Source: Madurella fahalii (lineage: Eukaryota > Ascomycota > Sordariomycetes > Sordariales). Taken from it: a stretch of DNA of 64,000 nucleotides. Below the pieces are notes generated by a model. The model had not been told where the DNA came from. It did no database searches and saw only the letters and a program-made list of their open reading frames with translations. The stretch lies in NCBI GenBank assembly GCA_029876055.1, contig CM056876.1:496001-560000 (forward strand), given 5' to 3'. This document shows, one piece after another, positions 12,314 to 24,102 of this stretch. Position 1 is the stretch's first letter. The number at the start of each line of letters is the position of its first letter. The translations under genes and the position numbers were made by a program.

Positions 12314-13123
12314 CGGGAAACCGGGCCTGTATCGCCAAGGAATGTTTATTACCGTCAAACGGTTCGCGAAGCGCGACGACGCGATCGACGCTGCAGACGC
12401 TCGGTCCCAGGGCAGTGGCCCAGTGGGGTCCAGTGGTCAGCGCTTGCCACGGGGGTCACAGGCCGACAACCTCAACTGGACTTCAACGGTTATGTCCGCC
12501 TATACTCAAATGAGAGATGTGCTTCATTGACATTCAGAGGCCTCTAGGTTCTGCCACCACCACGCATCATTTAAGGGCACCATGCTCTTAGTCATGTCTT
12601 CAATCCTCCCAATCCCACTCCGTCCAGCAAGACAACCCTAACCCTCCAGATAAGGGCTTGCTGGCAGGGGTCCGTTCGGTCAGGGGCCTTTAAACATGGA
12701 TCCTAAGGTTGGGGGTTGTTAACGTGGTGTCCAAGATCCCTTTGAGGAAGCCGTTATCCGTCAAAGGTTTCGGCATGTGCACTCATTACAGGACTATTTC
12801 CACTATGTTGCGATCATTCTACCACGATGGGACTTGCACAAAATCCGCCATCAAACCCCCGAGAACCACTTCAGATTTACCTACAGAAACGAATTTGTAT
12901 GGTTGTTACCACTAGTACCAATCAACCTGAAGTCCCCAGCCCCGCTCGACAATGATGGCCGCTCTGCCCGGCGCTTCCCTTGCAGCCTGTCAATTTGGCT
13001 GAATAGATAAAGAAGGGGATGCCCCGCACTTTCGGGCTCTCGTCTCACCCTTTCCAACGACCACTCTCCACATAGCCAGTATCCATCTTGCCACGAGCCA
13101 ATTTCCATTCCACCACGGCCAAA
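12314..13123. promoter_or_regulatory. Divergent intergenic region, zinc-finger gene / HET relic
   Basis: This roughly 0.8-kb interval separates two genes transcribed away from each other, so it should hold both promoters. No clear TATA box or repeated operator is visible. Small open frames here have no supporting features. Confidence 0.4.
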
Positions 13124-15202
13124 ATGCGGCTCTTGTATATCAAGGACGATGGCATCGAACTCATCGAGTGCCAGGACAAAATACCACCATACGCTATTTG
13201 TCTCACACCTGGAGGGTGGCCGATGAGGTCAGCTTCCAGGACATGGAAACGGGCCGGGGGCGGAATAAGAAAGGATACCACGAAATCCTCGGCACTTGCA
13301 GCATGGCCCGAAATGAGGGGCTCTCTTACCTCTGGGTTGATTCGTGTTGTATTGACAAGAGATCCAGCAGCGAGCTTCAAGAAGCTATCAACTCCATGTT
13401 TCAGTGGTACCAGAAGGCCAAAATCTGCTATGCTTATTTGGATGATGTGGGGCCCGGCGTCCAAGGAAACCCCTTTGCGAGCTAACCTCCCCCCCGATGG
13501 ATCACCCGGGGCTGGACCCTGCAAGAGCTCATTGCACCAGTTGAGGTAGCCTTCTTCGATAGCCAGTGGTCGTTCCTTGGTTTCCGTACTGGTCTCAAGA
13601 GAGAACTCTCCGAGGCCACCGGCATTGACATCCACGCCTTTGACTACCAAGGAGGGTCTCAGGGCTACGGAGGCATCTGGAGCCGGTATAGCGTCGCCCA
13701 GCGCATGTCATGGGCCGCCTGCAGAACGACAAGCCGGCTGGAAGACGAGGCCTACTGCTTGATGGGCCTCTTTGGTGTCAACATGCCACTTCTGTACGGG
13801 GAAGGCTTCAACGCGTTCAAGAGATTGCAGATCGAGATTTTGGCTTTGACTGGTGACCTGAGCATCTTCGCCTGGCGAGGCTGCAACGGGGGCTGTGCCG
13901 GGCTGGAATCCTCGGGCGCCGATGGACTCCTTGCCGGGAGTGCCCGTGACTTCCTCGGCTGCGGCAACGTTGTTTCATCGTCCGCCACAAGGATGATAGA
14001 TCCCGGTATCTTCAAGCCTGTCAAACGAAACTTTGAAATCAGAGGGCCTATCATCGATTTAGAACTCCCTATGAGTTTTATCCCGGTTGGATCCCAATTC
14101 AACCCGTCCTGGCGCGGCAAAGGCAATCTAATCATCTATCATGGCGAAAGCAATGCGTTAGATGACTTTCGCAACCTCAAGAACCAAAGCTATGTCCTCG
14201 CTGTCTTGGAGGGTTGCCAAGTGGAAGGAAGGCCACAGCATTGCTTGGCGATCGTTCTCGAGATCAACCAGTCGGCCGTCTTCAACAGACGTCTCTGGCC
14301 TACAAACAGCCCTAGTGAGAACGAAATTCCAGATGGAGGGGGGGCTTCAAGAAGAGACGGGTTTCTTGCATCCGATCTTGGACCGATCATGACGCTGTCC
14401 GGCTCCTTATGGACGATATCGACATGGCTCATCAGCAAATCAAAGTCCAATTCGAGCAGTTCCTCGACGGAAAACTACACCGATGCTTGATAGAACAAGC
14501 AGTCGTTCATGGTGTCGACTTTTCCAAGGGCAGCGGGGGGAACTCCAACCTACGGTTGATACCTTGTCAACATCGAAACCAGAACTCGTGACGCCCGACA
14601 GTGCCTCGCCCGGGCGCTACGCGATAATGCTCTCTTTTTGTTGCAGCATAGCCTTGCATCCCTCGGCGAGAAATAAGTCTTACCATCTTCTTGTCGTCTG
14701 GGAGAGGGTGGGGTACCGAGGCAAAGGACTAGAAGTTCAACTCGCAAGGTTCAACTTGAACCCGCCGGGCGGGGCTTGGGACGTGGACAATCTGATCATG
14801 ACGGCAAGATCCGCCGAAGATCCCGTCGTCGACCATGATGATTTGCGTATTTTCGAGCTTGGCCAGGAGTGGTTCCTCGATGTGCACATTTCGGAGAACA
14901 CGGCCGTTAATACCCACCTGTGTAAGCTGGCCATTGTTCGAGATGAAACGCGGAGTTTCTCAGCCCCATCCCCGGATAACTTCGCGTACTGGCTGGAACC
15001 TGGTGACCAGTACCAGTCCCGGTACAGAGATAAGAACTGGGGACAGAATCACCAGTGTCAACCGTCCCGGCCCCACCCCGGTTTCCGAATGAACGAGAGG
15101 CCATATCTTAACCAAGCCCCCGTCCTCGCTGCCACCACCGCCGCGGCCGCCAAACCGACACATACTCTCCCAGTAAGGAGCAGGGAGTATGGTGCAAACT
15201 AG
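13124..15202 (+). pseudogene. Broken HET-domain gene
   Basis: Starting at the ATG at 13124, the frame reads a classic HET N-terminus, MRLLYIKDDG..., and then breaks near 13193. One base is missing in the stretch that should encode AILSHTW, and the next frame resumes with LSHTWR. That frame carries the HET motifs LWVDSCCIDK, AINSMFQWY and RGWTLQELIAP, but has an in-frame TAA at 13483-13485 where CAA would give Gln. It continues through RLEDEAYCLMGLFGVNMPLLYGEG. A G-homopolymer near 14340 then moves the reading to a third frame (DAVRLLMDDIDMAH). A further open frame runs to 15202. HET proteins trigger vegetative-incompatibility cell death. This copy cannot make a full-length product unless the assembly has indel errors, which reads would settle. 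Confidence 0.8.
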
Positions 15203-15533
15203 AGCCTACGAGAAAATATTGGAGAACGTGGTGAAAATTAGCCGAGGCCAAGGGAGCTCCTCGGGGGGGAATTCTGCAGCAAGCAATTATTGTAGACCGG
15301 TTGAGAGAGTTGATATCGTAGCATAGTTAGGTAGGTACCTGACCTAAGTTATCGCGCCGAAATAACAACCGGAGTTTTAATTGTGTACAGTAAAGTACAT
15401 ACTGTATGTACAGTGCAGTACACTCAATGGCCCGTACAGTACCCCCACAGTATCTCCTGCCCTCGACCACGTCCCACCCCGCATTTGGACCCTTCCGATT
15501 TTCTGCCCAACTATCGCACAACACCCGAGCAGA

Positions 15534-16019
15534 ATGGTACAGATAATTCAAGCGCCATCCCATCCGCATGTCTCGGGTCTAAAGTCAGTCTTCCTCGCAG
15601 GCACCACGAGCGGGACCTCGGGACCGAGCTGGCGCGAGAGGCTGGCCGCCGCCCTCTCGGACCTCCCGGTGATAGTCTTCAACCCGTTCAGAGCCGACTG
15701 GGACAGCTCATGGCGGGAGGACGTGACGTTCGCCCCCTTCCAGGAGCAAGTGGAGTGGGAACTTGAAATGCAAGAGCGCGCCGACGTGGTTGTTGTGTAC
15801 TTCGGGCCCGGCACAGACGCGCCGATCAGCTTATTGGAACTTGGGCTGTGTGCGCGGTCGAATAAGGCGATCGTGGCGTGCCATAGGGACTACAGAAAGC
15901 GAGGCAACGTCGAGATTGTCTGCAAGCGGTACGGGATAGAGTTTCTGAACGCAGAGGAGGATTGGACAGCGTCCGTCATTGGGCGACTGAAGAATCTGTT
16001 GGCAGATACTACCGTGTGA
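15534..16019 (+). CDS. Nucleoside 2-deoxyribosyltransferase-like protein
   Basis: A single exon encodes 161 aa from the ATG at 15534. The pattern fits the nucleoside 2-deoxyribosyltransferase-like family: an N-terminal FLAGTTSG strand-loop (about 20-27), the NPFRADW block (50-56), QVEWELE (72-78), the hydrophobic strand DVVVVYFGPGT, and a SLLELG motif with Glu102 where the family has its catalytic Glu. Classical members swap bases on deoxynucleosides. Related folds are also used as NAD or nucleotide glycosidases in conflict systems, and which applies here is unknown. It is likely cytosolic, with no signal peptide or membrane segment. The open frame extends upstream to 15381, but that part is low-complexity and looks untranslated. 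It lies right after the broken HET gene on the same strand. Confidence 0.8.
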   Translation: MVQIIQAPSHPHVSGLKSVFLAGTTSGTSGPSWRERLAAALSDLPVIVFNPFRADWDSSWREDVTFAPFQEQVEWELEMQERADVVVVYFGPGTDAPISLLELGLCARSNKAIVACHRDYRKRGNVEIVCKRYGIEFLNAEEDWTASVIGRLKNLLADTTV

Positions 16020-16623
16020 GCGACCGTGGAGGCTGGCCTCGGTTCCGCCGTCTAAATTATGACCGAGGGAGAATCATCATGTTTTGCTGCTCTGAGTTCA
16101 GAGTTCACCAGAGTCCATCTGTTCAATTACCCATGCCGTGACCCGAGTTGTAGACTACATTTGCTGATGCCGAATACCAAGCCGACATCGGTGGCAGTGA
16201 GGCGTCCAAGCTACGGGCAGAGAAGATGGAGAAGAAGCAGGGGTCGGTGGTCGAATTACAGTGGCCTAAAGCTATCTCATTTCTCTCCAAAGCTTCACAT
16301 ACCCTCAGTTCCCAAGACCGACAACGCAGATTCGACAGAGCGTTCCCGAGCCACCGACGCTCCTTCGAATCCGAGGATAAGTATATAGGTATATATATAT
16401 ATACAGCCAACATCTGAGTTTACGTGCAGATGTAGGTACAGTAAGCAACAATTGATATACAACGCTCCTGCCTCTTGAGCTCGGTATCAGATCAGCCAGC
16501 ATCCCATAGACAAGGTCCGCCTTAACGGTAAAAAAAAAAAAAATGAAAAAAATAAATAAAAAAATGAAAAATTCGGCAAATCAACCCAGTAACTCCATGA
16601 CCTACAAAAAACCAACACGTGCG
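16020..16623. other. Spacer with AT microsatellite and A-rich tract
   Basis: The interval between convergent genes contains a (TA)n-like stretch near 16381-16403 and an A-rich tract at about 16531-16570 with interspersed ATGA/ATAA. These may serve the two convergent 3' ends. No gene is seen. Confidence 0.6.
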
Positions 16624-17499
16624 TCACTGCCATAAAACCCCCGTCTCCATCCCGCTACTCGTCTCCCCCTTGTCGACTACCCCGAGGAATTCCTTCAGCC
16701 AGCATCCGCTTCGTTCCGCGTTCCCCGTCTCACTTGACGGCTCGAACACGGCCCCGACACAGTTGGCGTGTGCCGCGCACATTTCGAGGCAGGCGGCCAG
16801 GTCCGAGATGGGCGCGGAGGCGTTCCCCTGGAGGCCCAGCGAGCCGTCACCGCCGGGGTAGTTTGCGCCGCACTGGATGCGGAATGTCTTAGCTGGGTTG
16901 GCCGGGGAGGTGTAGTTGAGGTTGTTGGAGGCGGGGCAGGTTGGGTTTGCCGGTGCTGCGGCTGTTGGTTTCGCGCTGTGTTGTTGGTTCCAAGGTCAGC
17001 GCCGCCCGCTTTTCAAATATGCTGTTGGATGGGGGAAGGGGGAAAAAAAAAAAGGGGGGGGGGGAGGAGAGACATACTTCCCGTTCAAGGCCGTCACAAT
17101 CCGCCCCGAGGCCACACCACCCAAGATTCCGGCGAGCACAATGATTATCATTAACGCGATTGCCACAACCCAGACTATCGGTCGTTTCCATAGCGGTATG
17201 CGGTCGTCCGGCGGCAGGGAGCCGTGCGCATCGTCGAATTCGCTCCAGGCTTGCCGGAGAGAGTGCACCCCCGACGTACGGGCAACGGACGTATGTATGG
17301 CCGGTGGTGGTGGTATTGTGGGTAAAAGAGACGGCGTGTGCGCAACTTCGGGGTAGCTCTTTTCGTTTTTGGATGCGGCCTCGCCGTCGGGTACGACTTC
17401 AGGGAAGCTCTTGAAGGTCTCGTCTGTGGGAATTAGGCCGTCGTGGTATGACCCCGGCGGCGGTACCGCGGCCGGCGCAGGCTTGGGTGGCTTCTTCAT
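16624..17499 (-). CDS. Single-pass membrane protein with PAN/Apple-like ectodomain
   Basis: Two exons (17499-17078, 16975-16624) encode 257 aa. The start is the first Met, MKKPPKPAPA. A Pro-rich cytoplasmic tail of about 105 residues leads to one transmembrane helix (about 107-130, WVVAIALMIIIVLAGILGG) with no signal peptide, so type II topology is likely. The outer part, after the intron, has the spaced Cys pattern seen in fungal PAN/Apple-like domains: CPASNN, FRIQCGANYPGGD, CLEMCAAHANCVGAVF and GCWLKEF. Such domains bind carbohydrate or protein at the cell surface. The intron (16976-17077) has a GTATGT donor and an unusual polypyrimidine tract of about 11 C followed by 11 T. The ligand is unknown. 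Confidence 0.82.
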
Positions 17500-18459
17500 G
17501 GTGAAGAACCGCGGTATTAAGAATTGAGGATTAGGATCTCAGGTCAACGGGAGAAGCGCGAGGAATACATGATCCGAAAGCCAACGACCAGGGCGGTCGC
17601 GGACCCAAATGCCGGGGTTGGCGTGAGGGGAATATGCCATCCGACCAAGGTTCCAGAGCCGAGTTGGGATTATGTACATATGAGGGGGTGCGGCGCGGGC
17701 CTGGGTTGCTACCGTTCACCCTCGTGGCCCGGCTGCCATGTTTGTTCTCCACCAAGTCCGCAGAGTTGGAAGAGCAGCCACTTTCGGCGTGCTGCGCCGC
17801 TCTCTGGCGGTATCCCACCTACTGTAGCGTTGTACACCTGCCTAAATTGGGGCGATGCACGCTTGGGGGTGTCGGTGATGCGACGGGCGGCATGCATTAG
17901 CGCCAGGAGATCCGCGGCCGTTGCGACGCTATGGAGATAGCGCGAGATGGAGAATTCTGGTGCCTGGTGCGGGTTTTAGCCACTGCACGGATATGGGGAC
18001 AAGTATTCTCCTTTCGTGCATTCACAGTCCCGCCTTGCCATTGCATCTGGTTGGCTTCGTTGGCTTCCGTCTGGCAGCTTCCGGGCCACCGCCGTCAGGA
18101 TTCAGATCATTTAGGTTTCGAGCCCAAATTGGCCACGGTGGCCACCCCCCGGCCGCCCACAGTGTTCAGCAGCAACAACAGCTGCAAACATCGAGGTTTG
18201 CAGATGTTGGCCGATGAACGCCCCCAACTTCCCACCGGCGCACTATGCATGACACGGCTGCGCGGCCCACGTTTAAGTTTCTCAGCCTTAATTGTGAATG
18301 TACTTAGTTGCGCGGCGCCATGGCCCGTATGCTACCCTGTTGAAGACTTGGTTTGAATCATTTAATTATAGCATTCTGAATCTTGTGTAGTCCTTCATCG
18401 CGCAGTTTGGGAACAAGAGGTACCTCCTCAATCCTATCGTATCATCATGCTCTCGACTT
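17500..18459. other. Intergenic spacer
   Basis: This is the promoter side of the PAN-like membrane gene and the 3' side of the beta-lactamase-like gene. Several overlapping frames of 60-140 codons exist on both strands, with no motif, splice structure or low-complexity bias that would support one as a gene. Confidence 0.5.
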
Positions 18460-20552
18460 CTACTCAAACCGCTTCCAAGCAAGCCTGCCCAGATCGCTCC
18501 CCTCCCGCACCCCCTCCCGATCAAAGTTCCAAATAAACTCCCCAAACCTCCCCTTCCGGTCCTTGTTTCTGAATACTAGCACGAAATCCTCCACCGCAAG
18601 CCTGTTGCTCCCCCCGACGCCCAACGGAATCAGTTCCTCCATGGGCATCGCGAACGTCATCGCGACCTCGTCGGCCTCACCATCCCAAGGCCGCCCCTTT
18701 CTCACACGCAGCGGATACTTGAACCCGCGCTCGTACATCCAGAACCGCAGCGTCTTGCCCTCCACCCCCTCGTCCCCGTCCCCGTCGGCAAAAACCCCCA
18801 CCGCCGCCCACACCCCCGCGCAGAGCCGGTACCTCCCCACACACCCCGCGTACCGCCCCGCATCCGTCCGCTCGGGCCCGTGGTACCCCTCCTGCAGCGC
18901 CAGCTCGTACCTGACCACGTCAGAGAGGTACCCGGCGCGGATGTGCAGGCCGATCTGCCGGGCCGCGTCGCATTGGCGCCGGACGTACTCTGCCCCCTCG
19001 TCCGCTCCCGGCTGGGGATCCTTGGTGGATCCCAGTCCGGGGTGGGAGTCCTGCGCCTGCGCCTGCGCCTGCGCCGGCGGTGCCGGGGAGGAGATGAGGC
19101 AGTCGGCGAGGAGCATGCCGGCTAGGTTCGCCGCGTCGAGGAGGAAGCCGCGCGTGTTGCAGAGCACGACGACGGCGGTCTGCGTCGCCGGGTGGAGCAG
19201 GCAGAACGAGGTCGCGCCCGTCATGTTGCCGCCGTGGTAGAGGGCGAGGGTTTGGCCGGGTGAGGCTGGGGACGGCCGCGATGGGGGATGGGAGGGGTCT
19301 CGTTGGAAGAACGCCCAGGCTTGGTTTGCGGAGACGGCGTCGAGACCTAGCCCCTCGGTTAGGGCGCGCTCGAGGCGGCGCGCGTTATCGCCGTCTGCAC
19401 CGGGCCAGCGGAGCTTGGGGGACGTGGACGTGGTGTCCCAGGGGACGTGCGTTATGTTCCTGGAGGAGGACGTACGGGGTTAGTAGGTTGTTTACCGTAG
19501 TAATGTCTTGGGATAGGGGCATTGAAATTGACTTGCCATCCTCCAGCGTAGACCCACGCTGGGTCCGTGGCCTTGTCCAAGATGTATTCCTGCAAGGTGA
19601 GCATGGCTCGCTCGATTTCGGAGAGACCTTGGGATGTTCGCTCGCTTTGGTGGTGGAAGTTGTACATCTCCAGGAATTTTTCGTAGAACTTGAGGAGGTC
19701 CGAGCTCGTGGACATCATGCCCGCGGCAGCCCCGATTGGTGTCTGTTCGTATGTGACGGCAGAGGCCGAGGCTTGGGTGGGGAAAACTTCAACTGGTTCT
19801 GGCATGAGCGGCTCGCTTGAGAGGTACTTGTAGATCGCCTGGTAAGAGAGGTCCCGGTATTGTCCAACCCCGCTGCGCAACGCTTCAAGAGTTCCATTGA
19901 CTTTCACTGAGTAACTCCCTGCATAATTTATTTTGGGCTGCTCTGCAGTGACACCAACAAAGGTTCTCCGCATGTCTAGCGGCCTCAAGACTCTCTCGGT
20001 AACGAATCGTCCCCAACACAACCCCGTCTTCTTCTCAATGATAGCGGCTGCGAGTGCAAAACACTCGTTGGAATAGTTGCGCCCGTGCCTGAAATCCCCC
20101 GGATTAATGTACTTGTCGCTTAAAGGGAGATGTTGTAGCAACGACACGATGGGCTCTACGGACTGCCAAGGGATCTCGCCGACAGGACTTTCCCACAAGT
20201 TGGTAGTTCTAAGGAACTCGGACCGGTGATCAATGAGGTCGGCAACGGTAAGTTCCCGGAGGGTGTGCCGCAGGTATGTCTGCCCGTCGAGACAGGGAAG
20301 GAGGTCTTTAACAGGAGTGTCAAGCCTGACGTTGTAGCGGCAGTCGTTAACCAAGACTGCTATAGCCAGGCCCAACATTGGTTTTGTCATGGATGAAACG
20401 AGGTAGACCGTATCCTCATTGGGGGGTGCAGGAGACGACGAGTCTCGAGCTCCGATATCGAGAAAGTCATGCTTGCCGCCGCTCAGAACACCAACCGAGC
20501 CACCCACGCTCCCGCCATCTCTGAAGAGTTGTTCGATTGTCTTGGTTGTGGC
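18460..20552 (-). CDS. Class C beta-lactamase-fold serine hydrolase (N-terminus unresolved)
   Basis: Two supported exons (20552-19537, 19459-18460) encode 671 residues of a penicillin-binding-protein / class C beta-lactamase-like protein. The active-site SxxK reads SMTK in YLVSSMTKP. The second motif is YSN in RNYSNECFAL. A late GGN segment lies near YHGGNMTG. The linking intron (19460-19536) starts with GCAAGT rather than GT. Only this GC-AG splice keeps the frame, giving AGGW followed by NITHVPWD. The 5' exon is not resolved: the frame is open to a TTCAG acceptor at 20553-20557, and possible first exons reach the ATG at 20713. Fungal members act as esterases, transesterases or lactonases on small metabolites. 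The substrate is unknown. The C-terminal 200 residues are typical of the long fungal form. Confidence 0.85.
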
Positions 20553-21245
20553 CTGAAGAAGAGTTTCCCCCGGTCAGGAGCTAACCAACGGTTGGGTATC
20601 GTGATCTTCTTGGCTGCGCGTTGCACGGCGTCAAGTCCGAAAACCGGCCAGAACGGCCAAGATAAGAAGTTTCCCGTTTCCTGTAATGTTGTAGAAGTTG
20701 TCACCGTCCCCATCTTGACTTTAGATCGTGGGCTATGTCTTGTTTCCCTTCCTTTTTGGTTGTTCCTTGGTTGTTGTGTCACGGCGGACAGTTGCGGGAA
20801 AGCACGCCCCCGGCAGAAAGAGAGTGGATTGATTCTATGAAGGTTGGAGATGGCCTTATCTGAGCAGATGCCACGCCGCCAGCGAGAACCGCAGACGGGG
20901 TGCAGGGGGATTGAGGCGGGGACATCCAAGCTCGTCTCAACATGGAGTGCCCGATGGCTAAGTATTCTATGTGGGGGTACAGTACCCCATATGTGATATC
21001 GGGGTCAGCGCTAGCAGTGTTTACGACGCTGATTCGGTCATTGGCCTCCACTCTGACTGCCCGATGCCAGAAGAACTTGCCAACTTTCCGTCCAGGGTGT
21101 GTCGTACGTAGTAGCTGAGTGCCCACCGTCCCAGCTCATATGCAGAGCCGGAGTGGACTCGAGCCCGCGTCTAACTTCAATTGGGGCTGCACAGACGCTT
21201 GACCACGACCTATCGAGGAGGGATTGCTCCCACGCCAAGGGCCGC

Positions 21246-21692
21246 TCAGGCTCGTTGGCCATGCGAGACGGACTGATTCATTTGTCTGATTCGTTGCTCA
21301 CGTCTGCATGGCCTTCCTTGATAAGACACTCGCACATCAAGAGCATGGCCGACAAAATCTCCGAAAGCCCGCCATGTTTCTTCATGCAAAGCAAGTTGGG
21401 CTTCATCGTGTGGATTCAAAGGAAGCCGGTGAGGACCCGGGTCGGACCGGGACATCGTGATACAACAGTCCAAGACGTGGAAGGTAAGGGTCCGCCTAGA
21501 GCTCTTTGCCACGTTGTGTAGGAGGCTTACTATCTCTGGTCTCCAGTTTCCAATTGGATGCTTCACTAATTCTGTTGTGAAGAGCTTTCGCCAATAGCCA
21601 ATCTCAGCGTCACCCGGAATCTTGCAGGGAGCATATTTGCAGTCGACTATAGGTGGAAGCGAGTACGGTCCGAATGGACTATTGACTAACAT
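21246..21692 (-). CDS. Doubtful small hypothetical protein
   Basis: A 148-codon frame starts with ATG at 21692. Its first part, with CKYAPCKIPGDAEIGYW, looks protein-like, and a possible GTAAGC donor follows near 21538. An alternative downstream frame ending in a Lys/Glu-rich helix (GGLSEILSAMLLMCE) also looks protein-like and would need an unplaced acceptor. I do not recognise a family. It is included only because composition over about 300 bp is more protein-like than the surroundings. It could equally be chance or a relic. Confidence 0.2.
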   Translation of the reverse strand: MLVNSPFGPYSLPPIVDCKYAPCKIPGDAEIGYWRKLFTTELVKHPIGNWRPEIVSLLHNVAKSSRRTLTFHVLDCCITMSRSDPGPHRLPLNPHDEAQLALHEETWRAFGDFVGHALDVRVSYQGRPCRREQRIRQMNQSVSHGQRA

Positions 21693-21699
21693 TGGCTGG

Positions 21700-24102
21700 G
21701 AAATGTCGCGTGGGCGGCGGTTCAGGTGACAGCATGGGCTGAATAAGGGGGCGAGATCCGGACGGCCGGTAACGGCCGTAGCCCCTTATAGGCCGTCACC
21801 GCTGCACAGTCTGCTGGGGTCGGGAAATAGCGGGTCTGTCACCTCGCCAAGGCGACGGTGAATTCGTTCCGCTGACGTCGCCTGTTGCCTCCTGTGGAAG
21901 TCTGATCCCGCAATCTTCAGCTCTCAAATGACTGAGAGCTCGGAAGCATTGGTCGGCGCTGAGATTCACCGCTTGTCGGCCCTAGGACTACGCTTAGTGG
22001 TCGTTGGTGTAATTGAGCCCATCAGACCGGATCAGCAGCCCATCGCCGGCTTGTACAGTAGTACAATGTGACGTCTGCCAAAACCGCGGGCTAGCTTCAA
22101 TCTCAACCACTACTTACAGGCCAAGGTACACGTGGATGAGATGCTAGCGATATAGGCCTCATGGTGAACATCTAACATCGTTTGTCCTACCTTTTACCAG
22201 CAGGTTGACAGTAGATTGCGCAAGTGTTTTGCCACATGGGCAGGCAGTGCAGGCCTGTGGGAGTTGACGCGAGACGGAAGTTCCCGTGGTGCTTTGATTG
22301 TGGGAGTGGCAAACAAACCGTGAAACGATGGGCTGCTACTTACCTATCCAAACCCCATTTATCTCCCTAAGTATAAGGAAAATGAGAAGGAGGAGGATGA
22401 AAAGAAACTAACCAGAAACGGCGAAGGGAGTAAATTGTTTCATGACGGCTAGATAGAGATGCTAGCTGCTCAAGTTGGGAAGTTCGGGAGCTTGGAGGGT
22501 ACAAGGTAGCTATTTGTGCCATAATATAGTTGGGCAACTGGGACTCCAGACCGTTGAGAGTTCATTTTATAATTCTCTTAGTAGTAATTATTGACCTACT
22601 GCCTTAACGGCCGAGCAGTTTGAACGACCTCCAGCCACCCGGCCTTACTCTTGCAATTTTATGTCACGACTACGATCGCGGCCGCCGCTTCACAACACTC
22701 TTACCTCTTCACGTCGCTCGGCTTAGCCACTTAGGTAATTATCGCGTTGTTGACTTGTGGTTTGCTATTTCATACTATATATTAATCCCAGTTTGATGTG
22801 GAGTGACAACTCAGGCAGCCTGGCCACCGAACAGCCCGTGGTTTAAGCCAAATTTGATACGCAGTGGCAAGTTGGACACCCCTGCCACTGACTTGATAAG
22901 GACCTTCAACTGCGAGTCATACCTCAGGTCCCGGCTGATGGTTCTGCGGGGCGAAGACCTGATTGTACAAGGTGCTTATCCTTTCGTTCATTTGACACTA
23001 ACCGAACATTTTCGGGATTTATAAGGGTGAAGGAAAAAGAGATGCGATGTAGCACCCCAGTGAAATTTGAGTCGACCTTTCTCAGGGACTCTTGAACAAA
23101 AATTGTCGATATCTTGGAGTGACATATGGCGCCAACAACGTCTGCGTTTGGGCCGTGGCCGAACCGCACAAGCGAACCTGATCAACAATCCGCTCCCCGA
23201 ATAACTTCTTGAGTCTGGCCAATTCAAAATGCTTCTCTGCAAAGCTTGTGGTCGGCGCATACATGTATGCCTCTATTTCCTCTCTGCAAATACGTTCTGA
23301 TACTAGCCCATTTCCTTAGCGAAGGCGCTGTTCTATCCGTCGCTCTCATCCCTGTCAGAGATTGCCACTGTCGGCGAATAGATCAAGGGAGCTGCCCCTT
23401 CGACTGTACAAAAAACTAGCGGAACAACGGCAGTTTTCCCGGTTACCAACCGACTTACCGTGTCGATTTACAATGGTGCCGCCCTGGTTACACATGCGCA
23501 TTTTATAGATGCTGACGACACCTGAGAATGGAACCCTCCAGCTCCTGGTTGCCCGCCTCACTGTGAGCTGGGCTCAATTTCTTTGCTTTATATGCTGTTA
23601 ACCAGCCATGGGTGTTCTCCAACAGTCATATTGGCATGAGTTATGATAGAATATCATGCGGAATGCCTTGAATTAAATTGATAAGACAATAGCCCCCATA
23701 CATCTCTCTTTTGTTAATATCACTGGTTGGGGTCTCGATCACTTGACGGGAGAAGCACTCATCGAGATTCTTCTTCAAACAATAAAAGTCGGACGCAAGG
23801 CCTAGGATTTTTTACAGCACTCAGAACACAAATGACTCGTTCTGGAACTTGATTGATGGAACTTGGAAAGCATATGAACTACTGGAAAATAATTACCGGA
23901 GCGCATCCCTCATATGAACGCAACCTCGCCAGCGGGGTCCGGTAAATTGGGCGGCTAATACCCGAGATCTAGACCCGGACAGCAAGACCAAAGTTGAACG
24001 GGATTTCATTGCCTCATTCTTTAACCATTTCGTTCATATGTACATTTATCTCCTACTTCCTTTGCTTTCTATCATCACAGTCTCGGAACTCCAAGCTTCA
24101 AT
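21700..24102. other. Long gene-poor spacer
   Basis: No supported gene in about 2.4 kb. A short GC-rich imperfect palindrome (gacggccggtaacggccgta) lies near 21758. Short frames at 22803-23264 are not convincing. The last 100 bp should hold the promoter and leader of the secreted-protein gene at 24103. Confidence 0.5.

Noticed and set aside
22803..23264. Short frames on both strands, one with a helical look (minus, 23082-23264)
   Set aside because: Too short, no partner exons and no motif; chance cannot be excluded.
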